A DNA stretch of 64,000 bases from Ignavibacteria bacterium (GTDB lineage Bacteria > Bacteroidota > Ignavibacteria > Kapaibacteriales > UBA4661). This document shows, piece after piece, positions 1 to 9,031 of the stretch; within the stretch, counting starts at the first letter, position 1; each line of letters begins with the position of its first letter. Both the position numbers and the translations under genes were made by a program. The stretch lies in NCBI GenBank assembly GCA_013298775.1, contig JAAFIV010000007.1:62001-126000 (forward strand), in the 5' to 3' direction. The notes under the pieces are model-generated. The model was given only the letters and a program-made list of their open reading frames with translations, was not told the origin of the DNA and searched no databases.

Positions 1-10
1 GCTCTTTTAG

Positions 11-41
11 CTTTATCCCTCAGCCCTCATATTTCATCCTT
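11..41 (-). repeat. post-stop GGATGAA/GAGGGCTGAGGGAT repeat, copy 1
   Basis: Read on the minus strand, the bases directly after the HU stop codon contain AAGGATGAAA followed by GAGGGCTGAGGGAT. Nearly the same string, in the same position after a TAA stop, follows the small gene ending at 13099. Looser versions follow the truncated clpB stop (about 35580-35612) and possibly the stop at 27782. It has no long inverted repeat, so it is not an obvious terminator; function unknown. Confidence 0.5.
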
Positions 42-43
42 GC

Positions 44-406
44 TTACACGAGTTCCACTTCTTCTTTTGCTTTGCGGACGGTTTTTACAAGACCGTTATT
101 TTTGCCTTTACCAGACTTCAAGCGAGCATCTACGCGGGCGCGGAGCTTGCGCGATACTTTGAAGGTGGGAACATAGCGTTCTTCGAGTTCCACAGGCTCG
201 CCCGTGCGTGGGTTGCGAGCAGCGCGAGGGCGACGCTTTTTCACGGCAAATACGCCGAAATCACGGAGTTCAATGCGCTCACCATCGGCAAGAGCTTCCC
301 CAACTGTTTTCAAGAAACCGTCCACAACAGCGTCGGTTTCTACCTTCGTCATGCCGGTTGCGCTGGATATTCTATCCACGATGTCGGCTTTAGTCATGCT
401 TTTCAT
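44..406 (-). CDS. HU/IHF-family DNA-binding protein
   Basis: A 120-residue histone-like protein that should bind and bend DNA as a dimer in the nucleoid. The start is taken at the ATG of MKSMTKADIVDRIS because the family begins there; a second ATG three codons later (397) is equally possible, and the longer in-frame extension to 460 is unlike the family. The dimerisation helices (TKADIVDRI, ETDAVVDGFLKTVGEAL) are followed by the signature strand IELRDFGVFAVKKRRPRAARNP and the DNA-binding arm RNPRTGEPV. A basic tail (about residues 95-120, KSGKGKNNGLVKTVRKAKEE) extends the usual 90-residue length. It is transcribed away from secG across a 380-base gap. HU and IHF-like subunits cannot be told apart here. 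Confidence 0.93.
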   Translation of the reverse strand: MKSMTKADIVDRISSATGMTKVETDAVVDGFLKTVGEALADGERIELRDFGVFAVKKRRPRAARNPRTGEPVELEERYVPTFKVSRKLRARVDARLKSGKGKNNGLVKTVRKAKEEVELV

Positions 407-786
407 ATTGAATGAGAGATTGCTTGAAAGAAAGGACGCAAATACGCGGAGATGCTGCATTTATCGCGTATTGCGGTGTATTCGTTTGGGTAGAATATTC
501 TGCAAAAAAACTAATGTGCAATGAAGCACACAAAGTGGTGCAGAAACCAGAATCTACGCGCTTTGTAAGGCAAATTACGAAAAGAATATTTTCGAGAATT
601 GTGCAAGGACAAAAGAACGCGATAAAACGATACAGACAACAAAGATACGAAAAATACAGGGAAAAGTGCAAGCGTTGAAAAAAAAATGTTTGGTTGATTT
701 TAAAAAGCATCGTAAGTTTGTTGTTCTGTAACAGAAATTCAGGATTCAAAAAATTTTCGCATTAACTTCTTATTCAGCATAAAGTT
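407..786. other. divergent intergenic region between the HU gene and secG
   Basis: 380 bases without a supported gene. Short open frames on both strands have no recognisable family and no ribosome-binding site. It presumably carries the divergent promoters for the HU gene and secG; an A-rich run lies near 677-690 on the secG side, but no clear promoter boxes can be assigned. Confidence 0.5.
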
Positions 787-1179
787 ATGTTTATTCTTCT
801 TTGTGTAATCATGGTTTTGGCAGGTATATTACTTGTTGCGGCGGTATTGCTTCAGCCGGGCAAAGGCGCGGGATTAAGCGGCTTTGGTGGCGCAACAGGT
901 CAAATTTCCAACATGTTTGGCGCACGCCGCACCAGCGATTTTCTTCAAAAATTTACCATTGGTTTAGCACTCGGAATTCTTCTTCTGGCTGTTATTACCA
1001 ATAAGTTTTTCCTCAGCACGCCGACAGCAGCAACTGGCACTGGCGATGACCGCACGCCAATCACACAAGGTGTAGCAAAGCCACCCGCACAGCCAGCACC
1101 GCAAATGCAGCAACAAGCGGCTCCAGCGCAACAGCAACAAGCTCCAGCGCAGCAGCAAGCAAAACCCGCAGGCAAGTAA
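787..1179 (+). CDS. secG: preprotein translocase subunit SecG
   Basis: A 130-residue inner-membrane subunit of the SecYEG channel. Two membrane segments are visible: residues 2-21 (FILLCVIMVLAGILLVAAV) and about 56-74 (FTIGLALGILLLAVITNKFF). Between them is the SecG signature LLQPGKGAGLSGFGG followed by FGARRTSDFLQK. The C-terminal 50 residues are a Pro/Ala/Gln-rich low-complexity tail (PAQQQQAPAQQQAKP), which is common in this family outside the Enterobacteria and may be periplasmic or cytoplasmic. The start ATG at 787 gives the normal N-terminus; no strong Shine-Dalgarno is seen. A strong hairpin terminator follows 28 bases after the stop, so the gene is probably monocistronic. Confidence 0.95.
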   Translation: MFILLCVIMVLAGILLVAAVLLQPGKGAGLSGFGGATGQISNMFGARRTSDFLQKFTIGLALGILLLAVITNKFFLSTPTAATGTGDDRTPITQGVAKPPAQPAPQMQQQAAPAQQQQAPAQQQAKPAGK

Positions 1180-1206
1180 TTATCGTGTGTTGATAATGTT
1201 CGCAAG

Positions 1207-1249
1207 AAGCGGAATATGAGCAAATCTCGTATTCCGCTTTTTGTTTTTT
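1207..1249 (+). terminator. intrinsic terminator after secG
   Basis: A 14-bp stem (AAGCGGAATATGAG with CTCGTATTCCGCTT, one T-G wobble) with a 5-base loop is followed by TTTGTTTTTT on the plus strand. Stem strength, loop and T-tract fit a rho-independent terminator for secG. Confidence 0.9.
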
Positions 1250-1474
1250 GGAGAGAAGCACCCTACTTCTCGTACAAAATCTGCACAAAAATCTGCACAA
1301 AAAACCTGTACAAAAAACTGTACAATACACGGGAATTTTGTATCTTCGTGAGTTCTGTTTTCATTCGCTCACGCTCGTCAAATTCGCCCCACCGAACACC
1401 CGATTTACCTCGTATTCATGCAGCTTTCACGCACTACATATCAATATTTTTTTCAAGAATGTTTCTTCCCGAAA

Positions 1475-4400
1475 ATGATGTTCTTGTTGAAAAAACGAAA
1501 TATTTCCTGTGTGTTTCTGTTCTTTGTGTCGGTGCTTGGTGCAATTGCTCAAAAAAACTCCTCCCAACTCCCGTTACCACTGCGTTCGCCTTCCCAAGTG
1601 CAGTTTCGCGTGTATTCTCTGGAACAAGGATTGTCGCAAAGCAGCGTTATGGGGATTTTGCAAGACAAGCGGGGTTTCGTGTGGCTCGCAACCGAAGAGG
1701 GCGTAAACCGCTTCGATGCGTACTCTTTCCGCATTTTTCGGAATGAATCTGGCGACTCTAGTTCACTTTCCGATTCCTACACCACTGCGCTGTGCTTAGA
1801 TGCGCGAGGCACTGTGTGGGTAGGGACGCTTGCAGGAGGCATTTGCGCCTACGAGCCACATTCGGAGCGGTTTGTAAGCTATCGGTATCAGCCAAACAAT
1901 CCACGCGCCATCAGCTCGAATAACATTAAAGCAATTCTTCAATCCCGCATGAATACGAAAGTGTGGATTGCTACTGGTGATGGTGGTATTAATGCTTTTA
2001 ACCCCGAAACCCGCGCATTTACTCGCTTCTTTCATGTTCCTGCCAATCCACAAAGCCTTTCCTCAAACCTTGTAAACTGTCTTGCTGAAGATGCCGACGG
2101 TATGCTCTGGCTCGGCACGGATGCTGGTTTGTGTAGATTTAATCCAACAACAGGACTTGCCGAAACGTTTACCCACGACCCAAACAATACCAATAGTCTG
2201 GCGCACAACGACGTGCGGGCTATCACCATTGACCAGCAAGGACGCTTGTGGCTGGCGACCTTTGGCGGCGGGATGGATTGTTTTTCTCCCAAAAGCAAGG
2301 CGTGGCGGCATTATACCGAAGAGCATCAGGAAATACCAGAAAATCGTCTTAATTGCTTGCGTTTCACCTCCGATGGGCTGTTATGGGTAGGCACGCACAA
2401 TAGCGGCGTTGTTGCCTTCGACACAGCAACGGCGCGGTTTCAAGCATTTACCAATTCTCCCTCCGACCCTACGAGCTTAGGAAATAGCCGCGTGTACGCT
2501 CTCATGGAAGACCGCGACGGACGCTTGTGGGTTGGCACGAATGCTGGTGGTGTGGGAATATACGACCCCAAAGCACGAAAGTTTTTGCATTATCGCCACG
2601 ACCCCGCGCGGGCAAAGAGTTTAAGTTCCAATTCTGTGAGTGGTATTTTGGAAGATGCACAGCACCGCCTCTGGATTGGCACGCAGGAATCGGGTATTGA
2701 CCTTTTTAATGACGCAGACGGCACCTTTACCGTATTCGCCCACGACCCGCGCAAACCCACAACGCTCAGTAATAAGCGCGTTCTCTCCATCCACCAAGAC
2801 CCCAGCACGCAAAAACTCTGGGTCGGAACAGAAGTTGGGTTGAATTTTTTCGACCCCGCCACAGGAATATCGAAGCATTATTTCCACGACCCCAACAATC
2901 CCGCCAGCATCAGCAATGACCGTGCATACGAGGTACATATTCCTTTGAAAACATCGCCCGTTGCAGGAAAAATTTGGCTTGGAACATTCACCGGTGGACT
3001 GAATCTTTTCGACCCAGTAACGGAGCGGTCTGTACGCTTTCAATATAATCCTCAGGACACAAATTCCCTCAGCAACAACGATGTCATCTCCCTTCGCGAG
3101 CGCAAGGATTCTACCTTGTGGGTGGGAACGTTTGGCGGTGGCATATCCGTTCTAAATCTCAAAACGCAGCAATGGAGACGCTTTCAGCACGACCCAACAT
3201 CTCCGCGCAGTATTAGCGCAAATGCCGTTACATGCTTTCAGGAAGACAGCAAAGGCAACTTTTGGGTAGGTACAGTAAATGGTTTGAATCGCTACGAACC
3301 AGCAACAGAGAGCTTTGTACGCTATCAGAAAAATTCTGGCTTTCTGGATGAATTGGTCTATGCAATTTTGGAAGACAAACGCGGTAACTTCTGGATAAGC
3401 ACAAACAAAGGAATTGTGCGCTTTCACCCCGATACCAAACTCATTCGGCAGTACGACGTTTCCGATGGTTTGCAGAGCAATGAGTATAATTCTGGTGCCT
3501 TCAAAACCTCCGATGGACGGATGTTTTTTGGTGGCATCAACGGCTTCAATGTTTTTCATCCTGACAGCATCCAAGACCAAGCAAACACCTCACCAATCGT
3601 TCTCACAGGCTTTCGCAAGTTTAATAAAAATATTCGTCTGGACACCAGCATTACCGAAGCACATACGCTCACGTTGCCATACAGCGATAATTTTATCAGT
3701 TTTGAATACACGCAGCTCAATTACACGAATCCCCAGAAAAATTATTACGCATACAAACTCGATGGCTTCGACGGCGAATGGATTGAAGCTGGCTCGGTGC
3801 GAGAAGCCACGTACACGAATCTCGACCCGGGCGAGTACACATTTCGCGTGAAAGCGGCAAACCATGATGGTATCTGGGGCGAGCGTGAAGCAACGGTGCG
3901 CCTTGTGGTACTGTCTCCTTGGTGGCGGACGTGGTGGTTTCGCTTACTTGTCGCAATCGTTATAGCAAGCGTGATTGCAGGAATTTTTCAATGGCGCACA
4001 CGGCAAATTAACGTGCGAAACCGCATTCTCAGTCACTCCGTGCGTGAGCAAACGGGCGAAATCAGTCGTCAGATGAGTATCTTGGACGACCAAGCGCGTG
4101 AAATTGAGCTTCGCAATTCGGAATTGCAACAAAAAAATCTTGCCCTAGAAGAACTCAATCGTGAAAAGAATGAATTTTTAGGCATTGCCGCCCACGACCT
4201 GAAGAACCCGCTTGCATCCATTATTCTGACGGCAGAAAATCTGCAACGCTACGGTTCCACGATGAAGGCAGAACAATCGGCACGGTTGCAAGAAAATATC
4301 AAAACCACTGCATCGCGCATGAAATCTATCATTGAACGGCTCTTGGATGTGAATGCAATTGAAGCAGGTGCATTGAATCTTACCCTGAAAGAATGTGATT

Positions 4401-4855
4401 TCCCTCATCTTTTGCGAACAACAGTGGAAGAATATCGTGTGCGTGCAGAAGCAAAAAAAATCACACTTCACGTTGCAGTCAGCGATGAAAGTATTCGCGC
4501 TCTCGCCGATGAAGCCTCGCTGCATACCATTTTGGAAAACCTTATCTCAAATGCTATCAAATACTCGCCTTTCGAGCGCAATATCTACGTACAGCTTGGG
4601 CGCGAGGGTGGAATGGCACGCTGCGATGTGCAGGATGAAGGTCCCGGCTTCTCCGAAGACGATCAATTACGCCTCTTTGGAAAATACGCCCGCCTCACAC
4701 CGAAACCCACTGGTGGAGAGCATTCTACGGGTTTAGGGCTGTCTATCGTCAAGCGCATGATTGAGGCACAACGCGGACACGTGTGGTGCAGCAGCAAACT
4801 TGGTGAGGGCGCGACGTTTAGTATTACCTTGCCGCTCAGTTATGATGCCGAGTAA
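1475..4855 (+). CDS. sensor histidine kinase with N-terminal two-component-regulator propeller
   Basis: An 1126-residue membrane sensor kinase. From the ATG at 1475 it starts with a signal sequence (MFLLKKRNISCVFLFFVSVL). About fourteen Reg_prop repeats follow, each with a core like LWVGTDAGL or LWLATFGGG, forming a periplasmic beta-propeller (to about residue 690). A Y_Y_Y-type domain (YYAYKLDGFDGEWIEAG) precedes one membrane segment near residues 815-835 and a coiled coil. The kinase part has the phospho-acceptor in AHDLKNPLASI (His907), an N box ENLISNAIKYSP, and G boxes GPGF and GLGLSIVKRM. It has no receiver or DNA-binding domain, unlike the hybrid one-component systems common in Bacteroidota, and no response regulator gene adjoins it. 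In-frame ATGs at 1418 and 1478 are alternative starts. The ligand is unknown. Confidence 0.92.
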   Translation: MMFLLKKRNISCVFLFFVSVLGAIAQKNSSQLPLPLRSPSQVQFRVYSLEQGLSQSSVMGILQDKRGFVWLATEEGVNRFDAYSFRIFRNESGDSSSLSDSYTTALCLDARGTVWVGTLAGGICAYEPHSERFVSYRYQPNNPRAISSNNIKAILQSRMNTKVWIATGDGGINAFNPETRAFTRFFHVPANPQSLSSNLVNCLAEDADGMLWLGTDAGLCRFNPTTGLAETFTHDPNNTNSLAHNDVRAITIDQQGRLWLATFGGGMDCFSPKSKAWRHYTEEHQEIPENRLNCLRFTSDGLLWVGTHNSGVVAFDTATARFQAFTNSPSDPTSLGNSRVYALMEDRDGRLWVGTNAGGVGIYDPKARKFLHYRHDPARAKSLSSNSVSGILEDAQHRLWIGTQESGIDLFNDADGTFTVFAHDPRKPTTLSNKRVLSIHQDPSTQKLWVGTEVGLNFFDPATGISKHYFHDPNNPASISNDRAYEVHIPLKTSPVAGKIWLGTFTGGLNLFDPVTERSVRFQYNPQDTNSLSNNDVISLRERKDSTLWVGTFGGGISVLNLKTQQWRRFQHDPTSPRSISANAVTCFQEDSKGNFWVGTVNGLNRYEPATESFVRYQKNSGFLDELVYAILEDKRGNFWISTNKGIVRFHPDTKLIRQYDVSDGLQSNEYNSGAFKTSDGRMFFGGINGFNVFHPDSIQDQANTSPIVLTGFRKFNKNIRLDTSITEAHTLTLPYSDNFISFEYTQLNYTNPQKNYYAYKLDGFDGEWIEAGSVREATYTNLDPGEYTFRVKAANHDGIWGEREATVRLVVLSPWWRTWWFRLLVAIVIASVIAGIFQWRTRQINVRNRILSHSVREQTGEISRQMSILDDQAREIELRNSELQQKNLALEELNREKNEFLGIAAHDLKNPLASIILTAENLQRYGSTMKAEQSARLQENIKTTASRMKSIIERLLDVNAIEAGALNLTLKECDFPHLLRTTVEEYRVRAEAKKITLHVAVSDESIRALADEASLHTILENLISNAIKYSPFERNIYVQLGREGGMARCDVQDEGPGFSEDDQLRLFGKYARLTPKPTGGEHSTGLGLSIVKRMIEAQRGHVWCSSKLGEGATFSITLPLSYDAE

Positions 4856-5260
4856 ACTTGTGTATCTTCCTTGGGTACATTGTGAATTCAAGCACAACAA
4901 AATTCGGTAATACCATTTTTAGTGCGTGATTCTGGAATTTCGCAGTGATAATAAAAATGTGAGTAAGGAACGCGGATTTGAGGACTCACGAGGACTTTGA
5001 GGATAGCAAAAAGTCCTCAACGTCCTGACAGTCTGGGCTTCATCGGCGTTCCAAATAATCGTTGCATAATTCAAGAATCGTGTATTTGGTGAATGACTTG
5101 AATAGTGAATGACTTGAATAGTGGATGACTTGGATAGTAGATGACTTGAAGCAAAGCAGCATACAACCTTATTTCATTGGATATTCAAAAACTCATTTTC
5201 GACACTACCTACATTTTGCGAAAGCCTTCTTTCCTTGCCGTACAATCTGAACCAATCTTC
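4856..5260. other. intergenic region with hairpin and tandem repeat
   Basis: About 400 bases without a supported gene. A 9-bp hairpin (GAGGACTTT/AAAGTCCTC, 4990-5018) lies in the first half but has no T-tract. A 16-bp tandem repeat occupies 5091-5154. An in-frame extension of the next gene back to 5177 exists but lacks signal-peptide character. Confidence 0.5.
5091..5154. repeat. 16-bp tandem repeat, four units
   Basis: Four consecutive units of the form GAATGACTTGAATAGT (5091, 5107, 5123, 5139) with a few substitutions, about 110 bases upstream of the next start codon. Unit number could vary between strains; no function is evident. Confidence 0.85.
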
Positions 5261-6457
5261 ATGCAACACCAACGCCCATATTTTCTCGCAGTTCTTCTGT
5301 GCTATACGCTCATGCAGGGCGTAGTATTTGCCCAAGAAACCAGCAATAACGAGGCATCTACTGAACTCGCTGCCCGCAAAAACCAAGCGGCAGTAGATTT
5401 TTCCGCAGGACTCACTGCCCTTGAAAAGCAAGACTTTCGCACTGCAAGAAATTCCTTCCGAAGCTCGTATTTACTGGACTCTGCGAATATGACGACGTTG
5501 CGTCATTTCGCCAAAGCCTTGTTTTATGCCGAGTACAAGAACATTGATTCCGTGCGCTTTGTCCGCGAACTCCTGCGCGTGTACGATGTGCGGGGTGGCG
5601 AGGCAAATCCGCTTTGGCAGGAAAAAGGAAATATCTTGAAAAAAGATGTTGGCGACCGCTTGGATGTCCTCATTGCCGATAGCCTACAAGCCGCACAGAA
5701 AGAGGCGTTGCGCTTTGCCACGCAATATCAATACAGCTACCGCGCAACAGCCGTAAAACCCCTCGAACGTCCCAAAGACTCGCTTTCACTCGCTGGAAAA
5801 AGCATCTGGACGGCTTCATTCCTCATTCAAGCTGGTGTTATGCTCCAACCAAACCGCTCGCTCGACCATTGGGGCGATGTGTCGCTCGGTGTGCGTGGCG
5901 CATTTTGGGGGAAAATGTCGGAAACGGCGGATATTGGCGGGGATGTGGGCATACATGGCACATTTGGCGCAATGCTCGAAAGCGGCTCTGTTCCTACACG
6001 TATTGATACCGGAAGCGCACTTCGCCGTATGTATTCTGGTGAGCTTGGTGCGCGATTGCGCTTTTATTTTCATAACACGGGCGTTTTTGCCGTCGGCGGC
6101 TATGGTCGCGTGGAAAACACACAAACTCTGGGCAATACGCCAGAAAACATTGCCACATCTGCTTTGCGGGGTATTCCTTTTCATCTCGTGGGCGCAGGAC
6201 TGCACTGGGAACCTCGCGAAGGCGCAGAGGGTCTGCTCGTCGGCGGACGATTTTTCTTTGTTCCATTTCTCGGCACATACTCGAAAGCCCGCATGATTAC
6301 TGCTCTTGTAGGCTACTCCTTTGGACGCGCCGCCCTCACGCTTGATGCGCTGTACGCAGAACGCTCCGAAAGCACGTCCACACTAGCGGCGCGGGTTTCT
6401 TTGCATTGGCATTTTCTTCAAGCGGTTTCTGAAAAGAAAAGTGAGGAAACACCATGA
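5261..6457 (+). CDS. secreted or outer-membrane protein of unknown function, coupled to VWA-OmpA gene
   Basis: A 398-residue protein. The start at 5261 is chosen because it gives a clean signal peptide (MQHQRPYFLAVLLCYTLMQG then VVFAQ). Residues about 30-130 are helical and alanine-rich and look like a TPR-type segment (AAVDFSAGLTALEKQDFRTA, a spacing typical of TPR helices). From about residue 190 to the end the sequence alternates Gly and aromatic residues in strands (DVSLGVRGAFWGKM, ARLRFYFHNTGVFAVGGYG, ALVGYSFGRAALTLDALYA), as in outer-membrane beta-barrels. Its stop overlaps the start of the next gene by four bases (ATGA), so the two are translationally coupled and probably act together in the envelope. 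I do not recognise a named family. Confidence 0.75.
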   Translation: MQHQRPYFLAVLLCYTLMQGVVFAQETSNNEASTELAARKNQAAVDFSAGLTALEKQDFRTARNSFRSSYLLDSANMTTLRHFAKALFYAEYKNIDSVRFVRELLRVYDVRGGEANPLWQEKGNILKKDVGDRLDVLIADSLQAAQKEALRFATQYQYSYRATAVKPLERPKDSLSLAGKSIWTASFLIQAGVMLQPNRSLDHWGDVSLGVRGAFWGKMSETADIGGDVGIHGTFGAMLESGSVPTRIDTGSALRRMYSGELGARLRFYFHNTGVFAVGGYGRVENTQTLGNTPENIATSALRGIPFHLVGAGLHWEPREGAEGLLVGGRFFFVPFLGTYSKARMITALVGYSFGRAALTLDALYAERSESTSTLAARVSLHWHFLQAVSEKKSEETP

Positions 6458-8352
6458 AACGTTCCATGACACATCAGAAAGAAATGCCAACACTTCTCTT
6501 TGCTAGTGCAGACACTCTTGTCTGCGCAGAATTAGCGCAGGATGCAGGTGGAATTGCCATTACCACGACGCAGACAAGAGTGTCCGCGCTACCGAAGCCC
6601 CAATCTTTACGAACCTTGTTCTGGTGCGCTTTATGGGCATGTTTGCTCATCCTGCCATTTGCACAGCTTTCCGCTCAAACGCCCGCCATTCCTTGTGATT
6701 CCGCTTTCAAACAAGTATTGCTACTCGTTGATGTTTCGGGAAGTATGACAGAGAATGAGCGATTGCTGGAAGTAAAACAATTTGCTCTTCGCATGCTCAA
6801 GGAGCGAGAAAAGGAGCGGCTTCTGTACAAAATTATTTCCTTCGGTGGCGAGTGCAACGACATTCAAACCGATGTTGATTGGACGCGGGATGGAAGTGTC
6901 GTGAGCGCGGGTATCAAGAGCTTGTATTTGCGAGGCGGTACGCCACTTGGTTCTGCGCTGGAATATAGTATTGATGCGGTGAAGAAGTCCGCTTATCCAG
7001 ACCAAACGCAAATTCTTCTGTTTAATGATGGTGCAAATACTTGTGGCGATGTGCGAGAAATCCTTGCTCGGCGCGGCAAAGAAATTCCATGTGTGCGTAT
7101 TCACGTGCTTGGAATTGAATTAGACGAGGAAGATAAATCTCTTACAGACCGCTCTACATCTGACCTTGAAGCAATTCGCTCTCTTGGCAATGGCAAATTT
7201 ATACGCTTGCGCGATATACGAGAAGTGCGCGGAGTAAGTTTTGCTGAAAACCAAGTAACCGTTAGCCCCCAGAGCTTTCCACCACGCGTAAAAAAGTCAA
7301 AACAAGAAGCAACAAAACAAGAAGCAACAAAGCAAGAAATAACAAAGCAGGAAATTGCCAAAAAAGATAGCACGGCACAAAATCCAGCTCAAGTACCTCC
7401 AACGCAAGCAATCAAGCGAGATTCAGCACAAACAGTCCAAGCGCAAGGAACGAAGAGCGATACAGCACAGACACAACAAACACAAGCAATCAAGCGAGAT
7501 TCAGCACAAAGAAGCACTGCTGCGGTCAATGAGCAAAAATCTTCTTCTTCCTTGCCGTCTGCAACACCAAACACAAATCAGGCAGAACGCAAGGAAGCAT
7601 CATCGGTACAAGAGAAAAAGCAGAATAGCGAGCCAAAGCGAATAATTACACAAAACAATCCTCAAAATAATACTCAAAATAATACTCAAACCCGCTCTAC
7701 ACCAAGCACAAATGAAAACGTATCGCAAAAAGAAACGCTCTTAGAAACGCAAACACAACCAGAGAAGAAGAAATCAATTCGCCAAGTACATTCGCCGAAA
7801 GCCGCATCAAAGGCTCCATCAAAGGCTTCCTCAAAGGTTTCCTCAAGGGCTGCGGAAAAGTCGTCTGCCATGAAATTATCTTCTGAAGAGCCAGCATCGC
7901 CACAACCAAGTAAGCGGTACGCTTCGACCGAGAAGCAAGAACAGTCACCAAGCACGGTACAATCTAGCGTAGCGAGCAATGCAGTTTCCCTAGACAGTTC
8001 TTCTTTCCGCGAGGAAGGAATTATTTTGTTTTATCCAACAGGAAGCGACAAACTCCTACCACAGATGACGCAAGGTTTGGAGCGACTTGTGGAGCGTTTA
8101 CGCATGAAAACTATTCGTTCAATTTCGGTGGAAGGGCATAGCAGTATCGAAGGCAATGGCGCGACGAATTTGCGTCTCTCGGTGCAGCGTGCATCGGGTG
8201 TGGCGGCACTTCTGCGCTCACGCTTGGGCTTGTCGGAACGGGTAATTGTTTGGAATGCGTTTGGTGAATTGAAGCCGCTTGCTTCCAATGCAACGGAAGT
8301 GGGAAGGCAGGAAAATCGCCGCGTAGAGGTGCGTGTGCAGGTGGCGGAGTAG
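6454..8352 (+). CDS. von Willebrand A domain protein with C-terminal OmpA-like domain
   Basis: A 632-residue envelope protein. The N-terminus (about 50 residues) comes before a signal sequence (LFWCALWACLLILPFAQLSA) and much of it is encoded by an inserted copy of the dispersed palindromic element (6503-6592), so the translated leader is unusual. Residues 85-270 form a VWA domain with the metal-binding MIDAS motif DVSGSM (Asp93, Ser95, Ser97). A long Gln/Lys/Ser/Thr-rich linker with repeats such as KQEATKQEATKQE and QAIKRDSAQ follows (about 285-520). Residues about 525-630 are an OmpA-like peptidoglycan-binding domain (ISVEGHSSIEGNGATNLRLS, ENRRVEVRV). It starts inside the stop of the upstream gene. 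Likely a cell-wall-anchored periplasmic or outer-membrane protein that binds a partner through VWA. Confidence 0.88.
   Translation: MKRSMTHQKEMPTLLFASADTLVCAELAQDAGGIAITTTQTRVSALPKPQSLRTLFWCALWACLLILPFAQLSAQTPAIPCDSAFKQVLLLVDVSGSMTENERLLEVKQFALRMLKEREKERLLYKIISFGGECNDIQTDVDWTRDGSVVSAGIKSLYLRGGTPLGSALEYSIDAVKKSAYPDQTQILLFNDGANTCGDVREILARRGKEIPCVRIHVLGIELDEEDKSLTDRSTSDLEAIRSLGNGKFIRLRDIREVRGVSFAENQVTVSPQSFPPRVKKSKQEATKQEATKQEITKQEIAKKDSTAQNPAQVPPTQAIKRDSAQTVQAQGTKSDTAQTQQTQAIKRDSAQRSTAAVNEQKSSSSLPSATPNTNQAERKEASSVQEKKQNSEPKRIITQNNPQNNTQNNTQTRSTPSTNENVSQKETLLETQTQPEKKKSIRQVHSPKAASKAPSKASSKVSSRAAEKSSAMKLSSEEPASPQPSKRYASTEKQEQSPSTVQSSVASNAVSLDSSSFREEGIILFYPTGSDKLLPQMTQGLERLVERLRMKTIRSISVEGHSSIEGNGATNLRLSVQRASGVAALLRSRLGLSERVIVWNAFGELKPLASNATEVGRQENRRVEVRVQVAE
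6503..6592. repeat. palindromic element, GC-type copy inside a coding sequence
   Basis: Left arm GCGCAGACA-type hairpin sequence (GTGCAGACACTCTTGTCTGC) and right arm GCAGACAAGAGTGTCCGCGC are inverted repeats about 40 bases apart and end with the flank GCTACCGAAGCC shared with copies near 28745 and 40200. The copy is read in frame as about residues 17-48 of the VWA-OmpA protein. Confidence 0.85.
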
Positions 8353-8456
8353 ATTTCGCAAGTATTCTACGGTATCACACACGATAAAACTTCTGAACAT
8401 CAGATAAAATAGGGCTTTCGTTGTACTTGCATTCTTGTCTATATTTGTTTTTTGTA

Positions 8457-8597
8457 ACTGGTCAGGTCATATTTTCGTCGGGCGGCTGTTATCACAAGAG
8501 CAGTAGCCGTCCGGTGAGTGCTGTGGAGGCGACTCACTCGCCGGACGGCATTGCACTGGCACTCCTCAGCCGCCCGACGAGAAGATACCTGACCAGT
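8457..8597. repeat. GC-rich palindromic element (second family)
   Basis: A 141-bp imperfect palindrome. The ends ACTGGTCAGGT and ACCTGACCAGT match perfectly; inside are CGTCGGGCGGCTG and CAGCCGCCCGACG, and a second inner pair GCCGTCCGGTGAGTG with CACTCGCCGGACGGC. It lies in the intergenic gap before the aldehyde dehydrogenase gene. Related sequence is at 52427-52500 and, weakly, 45372-45425. It resembles a miniature inverted-repeat element; no transposase is nearby. Confidence 0.85.
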
Positions 8598-8640
8598 GAC
8601 TATTTTTTGAAGAAGTTACCAACGCTCACAAACCAAGACT

Positions 8641-8823
8641 GGTACTAAATGATTTCAGTTGGAAATCAGGTGTGGTATTGGATTGAAAAGGTACAAAAAC
8701 AAAGAGTGGCACAGACATTCTTGTCTGTGTTTTCCACCTGAATCCCGTACCAACACTCACAGACAAGAATGTCTGTGCCACTCACGAGGTAAGGATTCTT
8801 TCCAACTGAAATCATTTAGTACC
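8641..8823. repeat. palindromic element with perfect 25-bp outer inverted repeats
   Basis: The core (8704-8783) has the two CACAGACATTCTTGTCTGTG-type arms in inverted orientation. Outside it, positions 8641-8665 and 8799-8823 are perfect 25-bp inverted repeats starting GGTACTAAATGATTTCAG. These outer arms differ from the GTACACGACAAAA ends of other copies. It lies in the 680-base gap 8353-9031, which holds no gene. Confidence 0.93.
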
Positions 8824-9031
8824 CCAAGATTGTCGTATCTTTGTTTTTGTGCGAAGTTTTTATGCGAAAATACGCTAGATTCGAGTAGCAATACGGAAGG
8901 CTAAAGAAATGAAGTGAATAAATTTCTTTGGGCTTTCGATAGCATAGACCTGAGGGATTATCTCAGCCTGTCTGTACAATCTCAAATGCAAATTTCAATC
9001 ATCCTTCATCTTTTTGACTAGGGAGAACTCA

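Noticed and set aside
412-678. 88-codon frame between the HU gene and secG
   Set aside because: No family, no ribosome-binding site and a basic, tyrosine/arginine-rich composition typical of non-coding sequence here.
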